This document shows positions 34,774 through 47,208 of a stretch of DNA of 64,000 nt, piece after piece. Position 1 is the first letter of the stretch. The number at the start of each line of letters is the position of its first letter. The position numbers were made by a program, and so were the translations under genes. The notes below the pieces were generated by a model that was not told the DNA's origin, searched no databases, and saw nothing but the letters and a program-made list of their open reading frames with translations. Source of the stretch: Panaeolus papilionaceus (taxonomy: Eukaryota > Basidiomycota > Agaricomycetes > Agaricales); NCBI GenBank assembly GCA_015501605.1, contig JADNRZ010000020.1:496001-560000 (forward strand), in the 5' to 3' direction.

Positions 34774-36119
34774 CTATCTCCATGTCAAGGAGAAAGGGGC
34801 CAACATTACAGCTAATTTCCCCCAGAAACCGATTACAGGGATGGCTGCAGCCATTTTGCCTTCAAGCACCGCATTCGTATTCTCGGTAGCTGCAACCGCT
34901 TGGACGATAGGCGAGTTCCCAGCTGAACTTGCGGGTAGCCCAAACTCCTTCGGCGTCTGGGTCCGACTCGCCGATTCTCTCGCCGCTTGTTCAGCTTTCT
35001 TCACCCGCTCTTCTAGCTGCGCCAGCGCTTCCCGATAACCTCTCACCATATCTGTCGAGTCTATCTGAAGTTTGGATATTATGCTTGTGATTCTCACCCT
35101 CTCCTCTGCAAGCTCCTTTCGGCTTTCTTCGTCCCTTGCCCTTGTCGCATCCTGTATTTCGGCCATAATGCCACGCATCTCCTCTCGATGACGGTCAATC
35201 TGCTCAAAGACCTCTCGACTAAGCTCCTTTCCCGCGCGTGTCTCGAATATCTCTAAGCCACTATGAAGCTCCTCCTGAATTTGCAGAGTTACAGAACTGG
35301 CCGCGCTCCCAATCAGTGATCGAATGATGGCTTGGGCGGATGCCATGGTGTTAGAGTGGCGCGCTAGCCGGGCGCCTTTCTGCAATGCCGGTTTGAAGAA
35401 GACGTCTTTTGATGCAAGTTCTTCCTCACGTTCGATAGCCACGTCCTCGTCGGTCTTATCCCACATTGTAGTGGCGATGACTACGTTACGAAGAGAATCG
35501 TCCCCACAGAGGTTTCGAAAAAGGCGAAAGCTTCGAGCTGAGATCCCCCCTACGCGATTATCGAGGATCCGGTGCAGGTAAATGACTCCAGCTAGGGTCT
35601 TGTTTCTGGAGTGACTGTATCAGGGATTTAGTTATGCGCGAATAGGTTCTTTTAGGAGCAGCTTACGAATAAGCGAGATACGCAGCAATCATGTTCAGCA
35701 CTCCGACATCTGTCAGTTTCGTGTCATCGAATCCAGGTGTGTCGATCAAAGTAATCGTCCTTCCTGACAATTCGAAGGGCTCAGAGATCTGAACGCTATC
35801 GGTACAAGACTCCAAGGCTTTGCCAACACGCATGTTCGATCCGCTCAAAAGGTTAATAAACTGTTCATGTCAAAACCGTAAGACAGATGGAATCAGAAAG
35901 CGAGATATCATGACATACGGATGATTTTCCGGTTCCCGTTGGACCCATAACCCTTCCTCAAGGTATCAGCAGCTAAAAGAACAATACAGATTTTCCCAAC
36001 ATACGCAATCGAGATGGTATCTTCTTGGCATATCTGCAAGGTACGCAACGTGAGCTGTGTGAGAAGCGCCCAAAGTAGTGAAAGGTACAAACCGCCGTGT
36101 GTTCGGTGGAACTATCCAT
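34774..36119 (-). CDS. AIG1-like G-domain GTP-binding protein
   Basis: The first exons assemble as MDSSTEHTA, ICQEDTISI and AVMGPTGTGKSSFINLL, placing a P-loop at residues 22-29. The effector region reads CTDSVQISEPFEL, the Mg-binding motif is TLIDTPGFDDT, and the guanine-specificity motif is ATTMWDK. These give the G1, G3 and G4 signatures of a TRAFAC GTPase, nearest to the AIG1/septin-like group. The last exon adds a long charged helical region (EELHSGLEIFETRAGKELSR, RARDEESRKELAEERVRI) with heptad-like spacing, likely a coiled coil. A hydrophobic C-terminus (MAAAIPVIGFWGKLAVMLAP) could be a membrane anchor. Agaricomycetes carry many such proteins and their function is not established. A role in membrane or immunity-like responses is inference from plant and animal AIG1 relatives. 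Confidence 0.8.
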
Positions 36120-38113
36120 GATAATGGACGAAGTGGGGTTGAAAAATGTCGCGCGAGGGATGTAAATTATTATGAAAATGCCGCCTTTTAGGCACTGCGC
36201 AGCGTTGTACCCGCATTGCTTTCGTTCCAATGGATGAGTGTTTCGCATGAGGCTCAGATGATTCCTTCACATATTCTCAAAGCAAGATATCAAAGGAGGA
36301 GGTTATCCATCGATTTGTAAAACGCGTTGTAAAAGGGAGTCTATGTGATTCAAATATTCACCCTTCGCTTCCCGAAGGACATGCGTGTTTGGGATGGTTC
36401 AAGTCGGATCGGAAGTTTGCTTCTTGATGCAAGATAAGGGTAGATGATTTGGAATAAGCAAACACTCAGAAAATGTTCCCTCAAATTTGGTGGTTTATGC
36501 TTTCTACATTTGGGTGTCAATCGAAACACTGATTCTCGAGGTCCTTTTCTCGGAACGAGGAAAGCAGTGATCGAGATCGGCGACCCTGAACAGGCCCCTA
36601 ACACTAGCCTGCCATGAGTCGAATATGCATCACATCTAGGAATATCAAGTTCATCTATCTATGTCATACACCTCGACAAATGCACAAGGTAAGGCTGATT
36701 GTCGTCTTTACGACAACACATTTCGATCAGACTGGAGATCCGAAGCGCCGATCACCCAATACTACACAGGTAAGGGGTCGCTGACAGCGTTTGCATGCAG
36801 GTACGAGTATTAAGTCCCGTGTTTTGATTTCCGCTTCACCGGACCCAAAACACATTAACGAGGGGCATCGATGAGTTCCGCTGCTGTAGGGATAGGGTAA
36901 TGTCATACCCACAGGTCATTGAACGAATTTTTTGAAGGCTCGCGAGTGATCTACTACTCACCATATGCATCAGAGAAAGTTGCTTGAACTACCCATGCGC
37001 TCTCTTCCTTCTGCCATCATATCGGCCTTATAAAACACAAGTTTTGTGCAATCCCATTTTAATGTGATGGTGTCACTTATCCCCTTCGACTGTTACCATT
37101 TTCTGGTTTTCCAATGCTTTTCTTCGTACATAAATAATACATTGCATCAGCTATCGAAACCTATCTGGTTGGCAAGGGCATGGAGCAATGCATAGAGCCT
37201 TTTGGAAGGGGTAACGTCTACACTTCCTCCGACCTGAGCTTTTGAGGGAGTTGAGAACATTCGGCCGCTGAGGGGTGATCTTGCGCCAGCAGTATAGTAC
37301 TATAAGTTGATCCCCCATTAGCAACAAGTGCCATTGAATCGCCGACGACGAACAGTATGCTATTGATCAATCACGGGGAGAAACGGGGCCAAGTTCACCT
37401 CACAACCCGACTTCTAAATCCCCCAAGGGGTTGCCTTTTCCATTTTTAAATCGTGTATACAAAACGTTTGTCATTCTAACGATAAATATGTCAATTGTAT
37501 CATGTAGGTGGCGCTATTCATAGCTATTCATCTGTCACAGCACCGACAACAACGGCATGGGGGATGACATTTTATTCAATAACCTTGAAATCATATCATA
37601 GAGAGCAGGGACCAAAGGACATGCATGATCTTGACATGATCTTCTGATTATCATGCAGTCTATTAATAGCAATAAATGCCAGGACAATACAAGAGGATCA
37701 GCGCAAAGCGCCAAGCCAGCTGCAATTCATACATTTACCACAGCCTACAGGGCTAGGCCGGCCCTTGCATTCAGGTTGTAAGGTCGCTCAAACAAGGGAC
37801 GTACACGTAAATTAATGCTAGTATGTAGCGTAAACAGGTTAACATTGCGAATGATTGATACACACCACAAGATATGTGAGAGTCATTAGCTAGAGTCCAA
37901 TTGAGAAGTAGAACTACTCAAGTGTTGTGCGATGAGGGGATGGTGGGAAGGGCGGTGCTAGTATATAGATGTAACAAAGTCCACGTGTTGTGTATAAGAA
38001 GTAACTATAGTAGAAATGTTCTTTGGAAGCGCAGAAAGGGTTGTCCATGGGCGTAAAAGGGCCAGTATGCTCGTCAAAATAGAGGGGAGAGGTCTTGTCT
38101 GTAAGTCGACAAC
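36120..38113. other. Intergenic, about 2 kb
   Basis: This holds the upstream region of the G-domain gene and the 3' flank of the deacetylase gene. The 37914-38174 minus-strand frame begins in the last deacetylase intron and lies in a different frame from its last exon, so it is not coding. Confidence 0.45.
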
Positions 38114-39462
38114 TTACTTGCCCTCGCATGTCCAGGAAGCCTGTCATGTTTCCATCAACATCGCAGATTATCAAAAAGTTTTTTTTAAAAAAAATTGCTT
38201 ACATCGCGGGCTTGAGGAGGAGCAACCGATTGATAAGGTTGCATACCGAGGCACTCGGCAACCGTAACGAGTCGGTAACCGGCACCCTTGAGAGCCTTAA
38301 TGGCTTCAGGAAGGACAGTTTGACTGTAGAAAGCAACAGAGCATCAGTTTGGGGTTGACTCTGATAAGGCTCATCTTTACATACGCTGTGGTTTGGATAG
38401 TATCGTGATTCAAAGCCAGGACCGTGTTGGGCTTAAGTTGTGCGACGTCCTTGTAGCGCTGGATGCTTTGCTGAGCAGTCAACCCAGCACTGTCACCCGA
38501 ACTATAACAACACATCAAAATCGAACCCTACAAGCAAAACCAGCAAGCACTTACTCGAAGTCCCAGTTGACAATGGTTTGGCCACGAATGCCAGAGGCAT
38601 CGCGCACCAATTGGTTGTGCTCGCCATATGCTGGAAAGGGATTTAAATGGTTATGTTACAAGGGCTTAAGTGGTTAACATACGAGGGCGCATGAACGCCG
38701 GTAGAGCGCCGGTGATCTTGACCAGAGCCTCTGTGAAAACGTCAGAACGAGCTCCGAATCAATGAATGCAACACATACCCTCGACCAACCACATTTGGTG
38801 ATGGACTTTGAACGTTCACGAGTGAGTGACATGAACGTAAAGGAATTATCTGTTGAACAACGCACTTTGATCCCAGTTGAGGGTAGTGAGGTTGGAATGG
38901 GCCCATGTGTGTGATGCGACTTGGTGTCCCTTGTCATAGACGTACTTGACTCGCTTGGCCTGGTCTTCGGAGTAGATACATCCGTCTGTTTAAAAATAGA
39001 AGTTACTCAGATAGGGGAAGCGCTCAATAAGTCGCGAACTTCACGAACAGTTGAGTCCATCTGAATCACGGATGCGCATTAGTACCAGCTCATTTCCGGG
39101 TTTTTTTTTTGCACACATACTGAAGAAGAAAGTTCCCTTCGCGCCGTTGGCGATCAATGTCTTGCTAACATCGTATCTATACAAGAAATCCTAGCTGAGC
39201 AAGACCGACATAGCGCTGAAAAAGGCGGTAGTCCACTCACACATACCAATGGGGGCCATCATCCTAAAAAAACAATCAATGCAATGTGTATTATTGTTGG
39301 ATCTAAACTCACAAAAGTAAGGGCAGCAGTATTGGGTACTGTGCATTTTGTGATAACTTGAGCGGGGGCTCGCTTGAGTAGTTGAGAGGGGTTGGTGTTC
39401 CCTGAGGGAAGACCGAAAGCGCTGATGGCAAGGGCGGCGGTGAAAAAGAGAGTGGATAGCAT
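38114..39462 (-). CDS. Secreted polysaccharide (chitin) deacetylase, CE4 family
   Basis: The product removes N-acetyl groups from chitin or related polymers in the cell wall. It begins with a signal peptide, MLSTLFFTAALAISAFGLPS, from the ATG at 39462, followed by a Lys-Arg site. Joined exons give the NodB motifs: motif 1 TFDDGPHWYVYDVSKTL, then KGTFFFNGLNYGCIYSED, motif 2 HQVASHTWAHSNLTTLNWDQ, motif 3 ALPAFMRPPYGEHN, motif 4 around IVNWDFDSGDSAG, and motif 5 TVLALNHDT. The metal-binding Asp and His-His set and the catalytic residues are all visible. The C-terminus reads ECLGMQPYQSVAPPQ, then RDASWTCEGK and stop at 38114, which is common in secreted agaricomycete CE4 enzymes. There is no Ser-rich GPI tail, so it is probably released. 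About nine introns; splice sites were assigned from GT/AG rules and family continuity. Confidence 0.9.
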
Positions 39463-41139
39463 TATAATGCAAAAGAGTGACGGATTAAAGGAATGTAAGG
39501 GAGGGAAGAGACCCAAAAAAACCGAGACGATGTGAGAGTAACAAGGAAAGCAACGACCACAACAAAATGCCTCTCCGTTCCCCCTGCTCTTGTATAAAAA
39601 AACACGGAGTCCATGGGTGGCCCTGAACAGAGATCAAATGATGACAATCACGTTTGTAAGAATTTTGAGCCAAGCATATTCCCTTCCTGGGCCTGCAACG
39701 CCGAAGACTCAGGAAAGCATGGTGACATGTCAAAACAACCATGAAGACTGGATAATATGTGAGTTTGGTCTGGTCGCTGTCGTTACCTAAATCTTAATAC
39801 AAGTATCCTTTCAGAATTCCAAGCTCCATACCCATATAAAAGAGGGCTGCTATCCTGAATATTTGTTCTGCCAATCTGAGAAATTTCTCGGCATTAGGGA
39901 GTCGGATGGTGTCAGAGCCAGTGACCATCGTGGGTTGCAACCTGTTACAACTTCGAGGTGCCGTCGACAGGGTAGCCTTGACTTGACTTCGAGACACGCG
40001 AATAACGGGTCCGGGAGAGCGAACTTTTGCACGTTGTCGAGTGAGCAACCAAGCAACGCGGTATGTGTAGGTGGTTCCTAAGTCCATCCATCTTTGCCGA
40101 ACGATGCAGCATCGACGCATTATCGACGCATCAAAAGAATTCCAAGCACATGGTTTTTGTGATATTCCGCAGCAAAAACAGGGCTTTTCAGAGACGCCGC
40201 GCGATAGGTTGACCCTACTTGCGTATTGTCAGTCAGTTCACACAGATTGCTGCGTAAAGAAAAAAACAACAGGGAGCTCTCACAACGGTTGTTTCAAGGT
40301 TGTTTTGTTGCTCAGTCAGCCGCCAAACAAAAAAAATTTGATGGGTCAATCGTTCAAGAGGTGTAGGAAATGCACAGAATCACAATTTAAACGCTGATAA
40401 AGCTAAATATATTGCACAATGACAGCTGCGTAAGTAATTATTTACCAGTCCTTAAAACAATCAACATTCCACCTCGAGGGTAGATAGGGATCAAGGCGCA
40501 GACAGGGGCCAGACAGGATGGGGAGTGGAATAGGGAGGTAACGGTAATGTGGGACGATTAGCTATGATACCTAATGCGCAAACAAAGTAAGAGAGATTCA
40601 GATAGGGAGAGAGAGTAACACAATAATCAAAGCGAGGGGGAAATGGCACAGGTTGGGTCGTCACGGAGAAAAAGAAGGGAAAATCATCAACAGGATGGAA
40701 AGGAGAAATATAGTAGTACAATGTTAGGATTTACTAGAAAGCAGAATCAGGATAGCGGTTGCAACAGAAGGATGAGAAGATCGTTATGATTTGCGAACAA
40801 TGAATTTCGAGAAAATGAGAATGAAATGCGGATGGGATGCGATTTGCCTGAAGAAAAACAGAAATCCCTTAAAATAAGCCAAAATATGACGATGCCAATG
40901 ATGGAACGGTTTGTTGGATATAGCGCTGAGGCGATGATGAGGACGATTAAAAGCGTTGTACAGATAGTGTGTGTTGGACGGTTGAGTGATGTCGATGTAA
41001 TGCCAGAGAGAGGGTAAAGACGCACGGCAGATCCCTCCGAATAAAAAAGAAAAGAAAAGAAAACAGACAAAACAAAAAGAGTAGATAAGAGAGAAAAAAT
41101 CCAAGACTCGAAAAAAAGATGACGAGGAAAACATTTGGA
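39463..41139. other. Intergenic, about 1.7 kb
   Basis: Deacetylase promoter on the left; probable long purine-rich 3' UTR of the AreA-like gene on the right, with A/G runs on the plus strand around 41040-41120. Frames at 40071-40397 and 40747-41146 look like chance frames. Confidence 0.45.
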
Positions 41140-44100
41140 TTACCACCCAGAGATGTGGTAGTCGTCAGCCGCCAAGGTGGCAGTCACCTTCAAAGCCCTT
41201 TGTTTCCTTGCCTCCATCTCCCTGTCCTCATTCGGGACGACAGGAAGGTCAGCAGGGTTGATGGTCCCTTTAGCGTGAAGCTTGACCATGTTCGGGACTG
41301 TTGGGGACGGAACCAACCGGCGCCCGGTGCTCGCTGTCCGTCGCAGGATCGCGGGGTCTGGACCTCTGCTGACTTGTCGTTCCCAAATGATGTTTGCTCG
41401 CAAGCTTTCGGACAACTCGTGTCGAACGAATGCCCGGCGCGTTGTGGTAGGGGTTGACGGAGGAGCAGCAGGGGGTAGGTTGTACGGATGTCCCACCGGA
41501 ATGGGGGCAGGTGTGTAATTAGGGAGTACGCGAGAAGTCGAGGCTTGGCCTTGTGACTGTGAACGGCCATGACCTGGCTGTGTAGCTCGGGCCCAGGGAG
41601 GAGGGGAGTCACCCTCAGGCAAAGGTAAGGCCGGAGCACCCTTTGTGGTTGCAGGAGTTCCAACTGGAGCAGCAACAGCAGGAGGTTGACCACGTCTAAC
41701 CAGAGCCATAAGCTTCTCCTGAGCTACACTCTTGGATAATTGTGTCGTATTGGCCTGGTCTTCCTCACCGTCCGTATCACTCTCCAACTCCTGGTCTTGT
41801 GGCCTTCCCTTTGGACGATAACCACTTGAGGATCCAGTTCCCACAAGCGGTGCCATGCCTACGAGTGCTCCCGCTTTCCTGGCAAAGCTACCCGCCTGAT
41901 GGAAGAACGAGGAGACTGGTTGGGCCACAGGACTCTTGGACAGGCTGGCTGTACGAGGAGGTGGAGAGAAGTTTGTACGGGTGACTTGGGCTGCGGGGGC
42001 CTTGGCCTTTCCTTGAGGTAGAGCGTTGGGTGCAGGCAGATCTGAAGCAACTGGCGCTTTTTGAGGGGCTGGGGCCTCAATGGGGACCTCCTCACGTCTG
42101 ACTGGAGGCTGCGGCTGAGCAGGTCGTTCCTCAACCTTCGTCATAGGCTTCAATGGTGCAAAACCAGGAGGATGAGGTATTTCCCCAGAGCTATGACCAC
42201 GTCGATAAGGGTGGTTAGGGGGGAAGATAGTAGGATCTGGGTTCATCAACTGCGTCAACAGCCCCACGCTCCTCGTCCGAGCAGCAGCCAGGTTTTGGAA
42301 CGATTCCGAGGGCAGCTTCTTGAACAAATCACGCTGCTCCCGCTCGCGTTCTTCGCGTTTTTGTAGTTCGCGGAGCTCTCGCGCGGCTTGTTCAACGAGA
42401 ATCTGGGTATTGGCTTGAGCGACAGCCATGTGCGCCTGCTTGCGGGTCAGCTGCTTCCCGCGAGCGTTGTTGGCGGCAGGATAGTGACTAGAGTGATTAC
42501 GGTGGAATGCGGGTCGGGTAGGTTGTTGCTGTTGTTGTTGGACCTGCTGCTGCTGAAGTAACTGCTGAGCATGCTGCATCAACATCTGTTGCTTCTTCGC
42601 CTCCGTCTCTTTATCCTTCTGCTCTTTTTCACGACGAAGCTCCTGTATAGAATTCCGATTAGCACCGAGCGAATATACACAACGAGTTTTTTTAGACAAA
42701 CCTCTTCGTCATTGTCATCACTAGACCACTCATCAGTCGAGTACTCGCTGTCATCCGAGGTTAACACAATGGTTTTCTTATTCCCCTGAGGCAGCAATGG
42801 CTCCGCCAACGACTCCTTCACCCTAGCTTCCAACTCCGCAGCGTCCAACGGGAGAGCTTGCCCCCTCGCGTGCTTGCCAGGTTTCTTCGGTGACACAGAC
42901 TTGACGAAGTCACGGCTGCGTTCCTTGCCTTTAGACGACGTCGAGGTCTGCCGTGCCAGCTCCGCAACAGGCTCCTGTTGTCGCTCCTTGCCCTTGGACA
43001 CAGTGTGAGTCAGCGCAACTGGTGGTGCCAGCTGCTTGGTCGACGCTTGACGTGACAGCATGCCAACATTGGCACCTTGATGTAGCTGTTGCATCTTCTG
43101 AAGTTGTGCTAGCTGAGGCTTGGAGAGCTGGCGCATGAATTGCGCGTCATACTGAGCCTTCTGCTGCTGCTGAAGTTGAGCCTGTTGTTGTTGAAGCTGA
43201 AGAGCCTGCTGCTGCTGAAGAAGTTGCTGTTGAATTTGGCGCTGCTGATATTCAAATGCAAGCTGCTGATGATCGACCTGATGGATAGCTTGTTGCAGCT
43301 GCTGTTGACCAAGATGACTGGGACCAGCGTCTGATAGATAAGCATGTTGAGATTGCTGTTGCTGTTGAATAAGCACGTCAGAATAACATTCACACCAAAG
43401 TCTAGCTATAAAAAAATGTGTCTTACCTGAGCCTGCAACAGTCTCAACTGCTCCTCATTCCTCTTCTCTCTTTCCCTCTCCTCCTCTCCTCGTCGATCAG
43501 GCGAAACATCAGAGCCGCTCCCCGCACTCTTGCCACCAACGTTACTTCCATCATCAGAATTTGACCCGATATTGAATCGCGCCGCACGTCTGCCAGCCAA
43601 ACTCGACGACTGAGCCTCAGCCTCCTGGCGCTGCAGCATCTGTTGTCGTTGCATCGCAACCCTCTGTCTCTCCTCCTCCACAAGACGAGCTTCCTGCGCT
43701 AGCAACTCCATATGTTTCCTCTCCTCAATCTCCCTCTTGACATCCGCCCTCTTACTCTCCATCTCCTTATGCAACTTCAACTGCTCCTCCATAATCTGCT
43801 GAGCCTGCGCCTGAGCAGCAAGGACCGCCTGCTGCTGCTGCATCTTGCTACTTGAAGCCTGCACAGGCGATACCACCTCCTCCTGACGTACGTCTTCTTC
43901 CTCCGATTCATCACCTGATCCCTCATCGTCATCCACCTCGTCATCCTCTTCTTCATAATCCTCCTCCTCCTCCTCGGCCTTCCGCATCTTCGCACTATTC
44001 TGCTTTTTCGCAAGCCCAAGCCCCGCACCTGATCCTCCACTCGTGCGTCTCGCATGTCCAGCCACTCCCGTACTCTTCGTTCTCGACATCTTACCCCCAA

Positions 44101-47100
44101 GCACAAACTTGGCCCGTCCCTTCGCAGCCACCACTCCCCCACTCATCTTCCTTATCGGCGCCGGGGGTGCAATCACTATCTGCGCCATCCCCAATCCCTT
44201 CTGCGCCAACAACGCCGCCGATCCTGAACTCTGAATCGCTTCACTCATCGTCATCTCCAAACCCGCACTCAATGGCTCTCGACTCGTACTCCGATTCTTT
44301 CCTCGGCCAACGGCACCAGCCAAACTATTCCGACCCGCACTCCTGCTTCGATTACTTCCCGCTCCGCTGCTTGCACGTCGAACAATAGCACCAGATACCG
44401 ATCCAGCAGTGATGCTTTTACGTTTTTGCTGAACAGTAGTGGTGATAGTAGCGGTAGTTGAGGTCGTAGTCGCAGTGGTAGTTGTAGTGGTTGTCGCCTC
44501 TTGAGTCGTGGCACCGATCACATTACCGGAGACAACAATATCCCCCGAGGTGTAATTATAGGCTGAGGGTGGTGGGCCAGCTGACTTGGGTGTTCGCGGA
44601 GATTTAGGGGACTGTGTAATGGAAGAAGGTGACAGACTAAGAACCCCACCCGTGATGCTAGCAGCACTGTTACGTTTCGCTTTCTTCTTCTTCGCTGACG
44701 CGGACGTTGATGGTGATGTGGGAACGGGCGGGGGTGGGGTCGATGCCGATCCGCTTCCGGACGCTGCTTGAGATCGGTTTCGAGGGTGATGGTGGTGGTG
44801 GGTCAAAGTTGACGCAGAGTCGATCGTAGACAGACTTGGTATACGAGGCATCTCGGTGCCGCCCACAGAGGTTGAGCCAAGGTCGCTTGCACATTCCGAT
44901 CCAGCATCACCAGCCAAGTCCATTTCCACACTGGTATCACTAGTGGTATTCGTTGAAGACGAGCCGGTAGTGGTGTTAGACCGATTGCTCGACGCCGTAG
45001 AAGAGACTGACAACCTGTTGATAGGCCGCTGATATCCCAAAGGCGTGATAAACTGCTGAGGAAGCTGACGCAGCTCGCTTTGCTGACTAGCGCTGCGTTG
45101 TTGTAGTTGCTGCTCTCGGCTATCCACTCCACCTCCTCCCTCCGCCTCGGTATTATCATATGAAAGACCTCCTTCCTGTCCATACCATCTATCCACCCCA
45201 TCCACGTGATTCTGCCCCGCATCAGTCTGCTGAGGTTGCTGCTGCTGCTGCTCCTGCCTCTGGTCAGATCCTCCTGCCTCGCTTAGCTCGCCCTCTCCTC
45301 GATTTAATTCTTCCCTCGACTTTCTCCGCTGACTCCGCTCGACTGCCGCCACGGCCCCCGGTGGCAATAGCCACTGATTCCTAAGCAAGGCACTCGCCCC
45401 TGCGCCTGTACCATGTACCAAACCATGAGGGAACCCTATCGCACCCGGGATGAGAGGGGTTGCAGGGGGTGTGGGATGGGGTGTAGGATTGGGTGTTGGA
45501 TTGACCACAACCAGACGCGGAGGCTGAGGTGGGGCAGATAAATTTGACGATGATGATGTGGGGGGTGTAGATGGCGGTACAACTGTCGACTGGGGTATCG
45601 GAGACGCGCTTGGCGATATTGATGTAGTGGGTGTGGACAACAGTGGTATTGTGTTTGATGTCGGTGATGATGTGGGCTCGATGTTGATTGAGGTATCATC
45701 CTGAGATGGGGTAACCGATGGTATCAATGCGTTCATCTGCTGAGAGGTGGGTAATGGAGTAAGAGAAGGCAACAACCCCCGCTCCTGAGCCTCGACCTCA
45801 CCCGGATGCGCGGCTGCATACGAGTCGGACAAGGAAGGAGAGGGAGGGCCGGTGTATGGAAGACGCTCGTCTTCGTTGCTGACTTTCGACGAATCGGAAA
45901 CTGTCGACTGACTCGAAGAGGGTTCTGCTCCCATGGATACAATATTGGCTTCGGCCTCTCCGACCTCCATTTCTGGTGTTGGTAGACAAGAAGCGCCAAT
46001 TATGGTTCGGCTGGAGTTAAGATTTGTAACAGGCGATGTCCGTCCACTAGAAACTTCTGGCAAGGTGATATTTGTTGGTCTGACTGAATTAGACTGAGAA
46101 GAGTGGGTAACATCCTCCGCCGGCGGCATCGGTGAAGGAGAAGAAGGTAGTGATAATAGTGCTTCAGAACCAAGACATAGTTGAGAACAAGAATCATGAG
46201 GATACGCCCCGTCAGCTAAAGTGGAGTTTGAGCTACTCTTGTCCCCCGAACCGGAAATAGAACTCGAGTTGTGTGCATGCAAGGACTGATGGTGTTGCTC
46301 TTCAATAGCCTCTATCTTCGGATCATCAGACAAGTGACGCATCCCTGTGGACATCTGATTCGCCGTTAACGGTTACCCCAAAGCGGTGAGTGTGTTAAGT
46401 ACTTACGACTGCCAGTGAAGGTGTTGGTATCTGATTCCACGATTGCTGATTTGATGACAATGAGCTCGTAGATGACAAGGAAAGTTTGCCAGAGGATGAA
46501 GATATTGAAGATGAAGGTAGCATATCGCAAATAATCTTGCCGACAGAGACTGGGCTGGCGGTGTTTCCAGTGAGGAAGCTTCCCCGTCTACTCCGGATCG
46601 AAGATGGGCGGCGCTTGAGGTGAAGGTGCTGAGAGCAAGAGTGGGATATTGAAGACGATGGGGACCGAGCTACTTGAATAGGTAATATAATAAGTATCAG
46701 GCACGAACGTAAATATGAATGGTATTGGATTAAAAGGAGCAAGAGGACAAGGTGGAATTGGTACCCCAGATTGAGGGTGAATAAAATGAACGTAATTGAA
46801 CTAACCTGAGGATAATGAATCTTGTGAACCGACAGAGTAATCAGGCGGAGGGTGGTTAGGCGTTGGCGGGCGACATGGAGTCTCGACTGGAATTTCCGAC
46901 TTTTCTGTTTCCACATATAATACTTGGTCCATTTGTCCTTCTGAACCAGCGTTGGCTAGAATGATATCGCGGTACCATAATCTCCATGAAATGTTCTCTA
47001 ACCGTCTGCCATCCTGCAAAGAATCCTTGCATTTGCTAAACACTAAATTTGTTCATAAACGTTGGTTTAGCATGGCAGGGTCATAATTTCTCAACAAGTC

Positions 47101-47208
47101 AGAACAGCACGCACATGCCCAGAGTCCTGAAAGTGCCTCGCGGCCTTCAAGATCCCTCACAGCATCTGCTGTTACGGCGAGAACAGGAGCTGGGAATGCA
47201 GCGAGCAT
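41140..47208 (-). CDS. Large AreA-type (DUF1752/DUF3295) regulatory protein
   Basis: This is the longest protein in the window, roughly 1,900 residues in six or more exons. Exon 1 reads MLAAFPAPVLAVTADAVRDL and REALSGLWA. It splices at GTGCGT to LFSKCKDSLQDGRRLENISW and RLWYRDI. The LW..FSKCK.....G.RLEN.SWR.W pattern is the N-terminal domain shared with AreA-type nitrogen regulators (PF08550/DUF1752). A 982-codon exon is Ser/Thr/Pro-rich with poly-Gln, poly-Glu and many imperfect repeats. A Gln-rich coiled-coil-like part follows (42579-43376). The final exon ends with TTTRRAFVRHELSESLRANI and IWERQ, which match the DUF3295 motif (TRR..la.ELtESLR..llWER). I see no Cys-X2-Cys GATA zinc finger, so it is probably a cofactor rather than a DNA-binding factor. 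I infer a nuclear or stress/nutrient-signalling role. Confidence 0.78.

Noticed and set aside
37914..38174. 86-codon minus-strand frame as the deacetylase C-terminus
   Set aside because: It starts inside the last intron. The correctly spliced frame reads DASWTCEGK and stops at 38114.
38173..38192. T-run followed by A-run
   Set aside because: It is a short homopolymer palindrome within a deacetylase intron and has no further structure.
43777..44388. Frames antisense to, or out of frame with, the AreA-like gene (43777-44142, 43852-44388 and similar)
   Set aside because: They are shadows of biased codons in the long coding exon.
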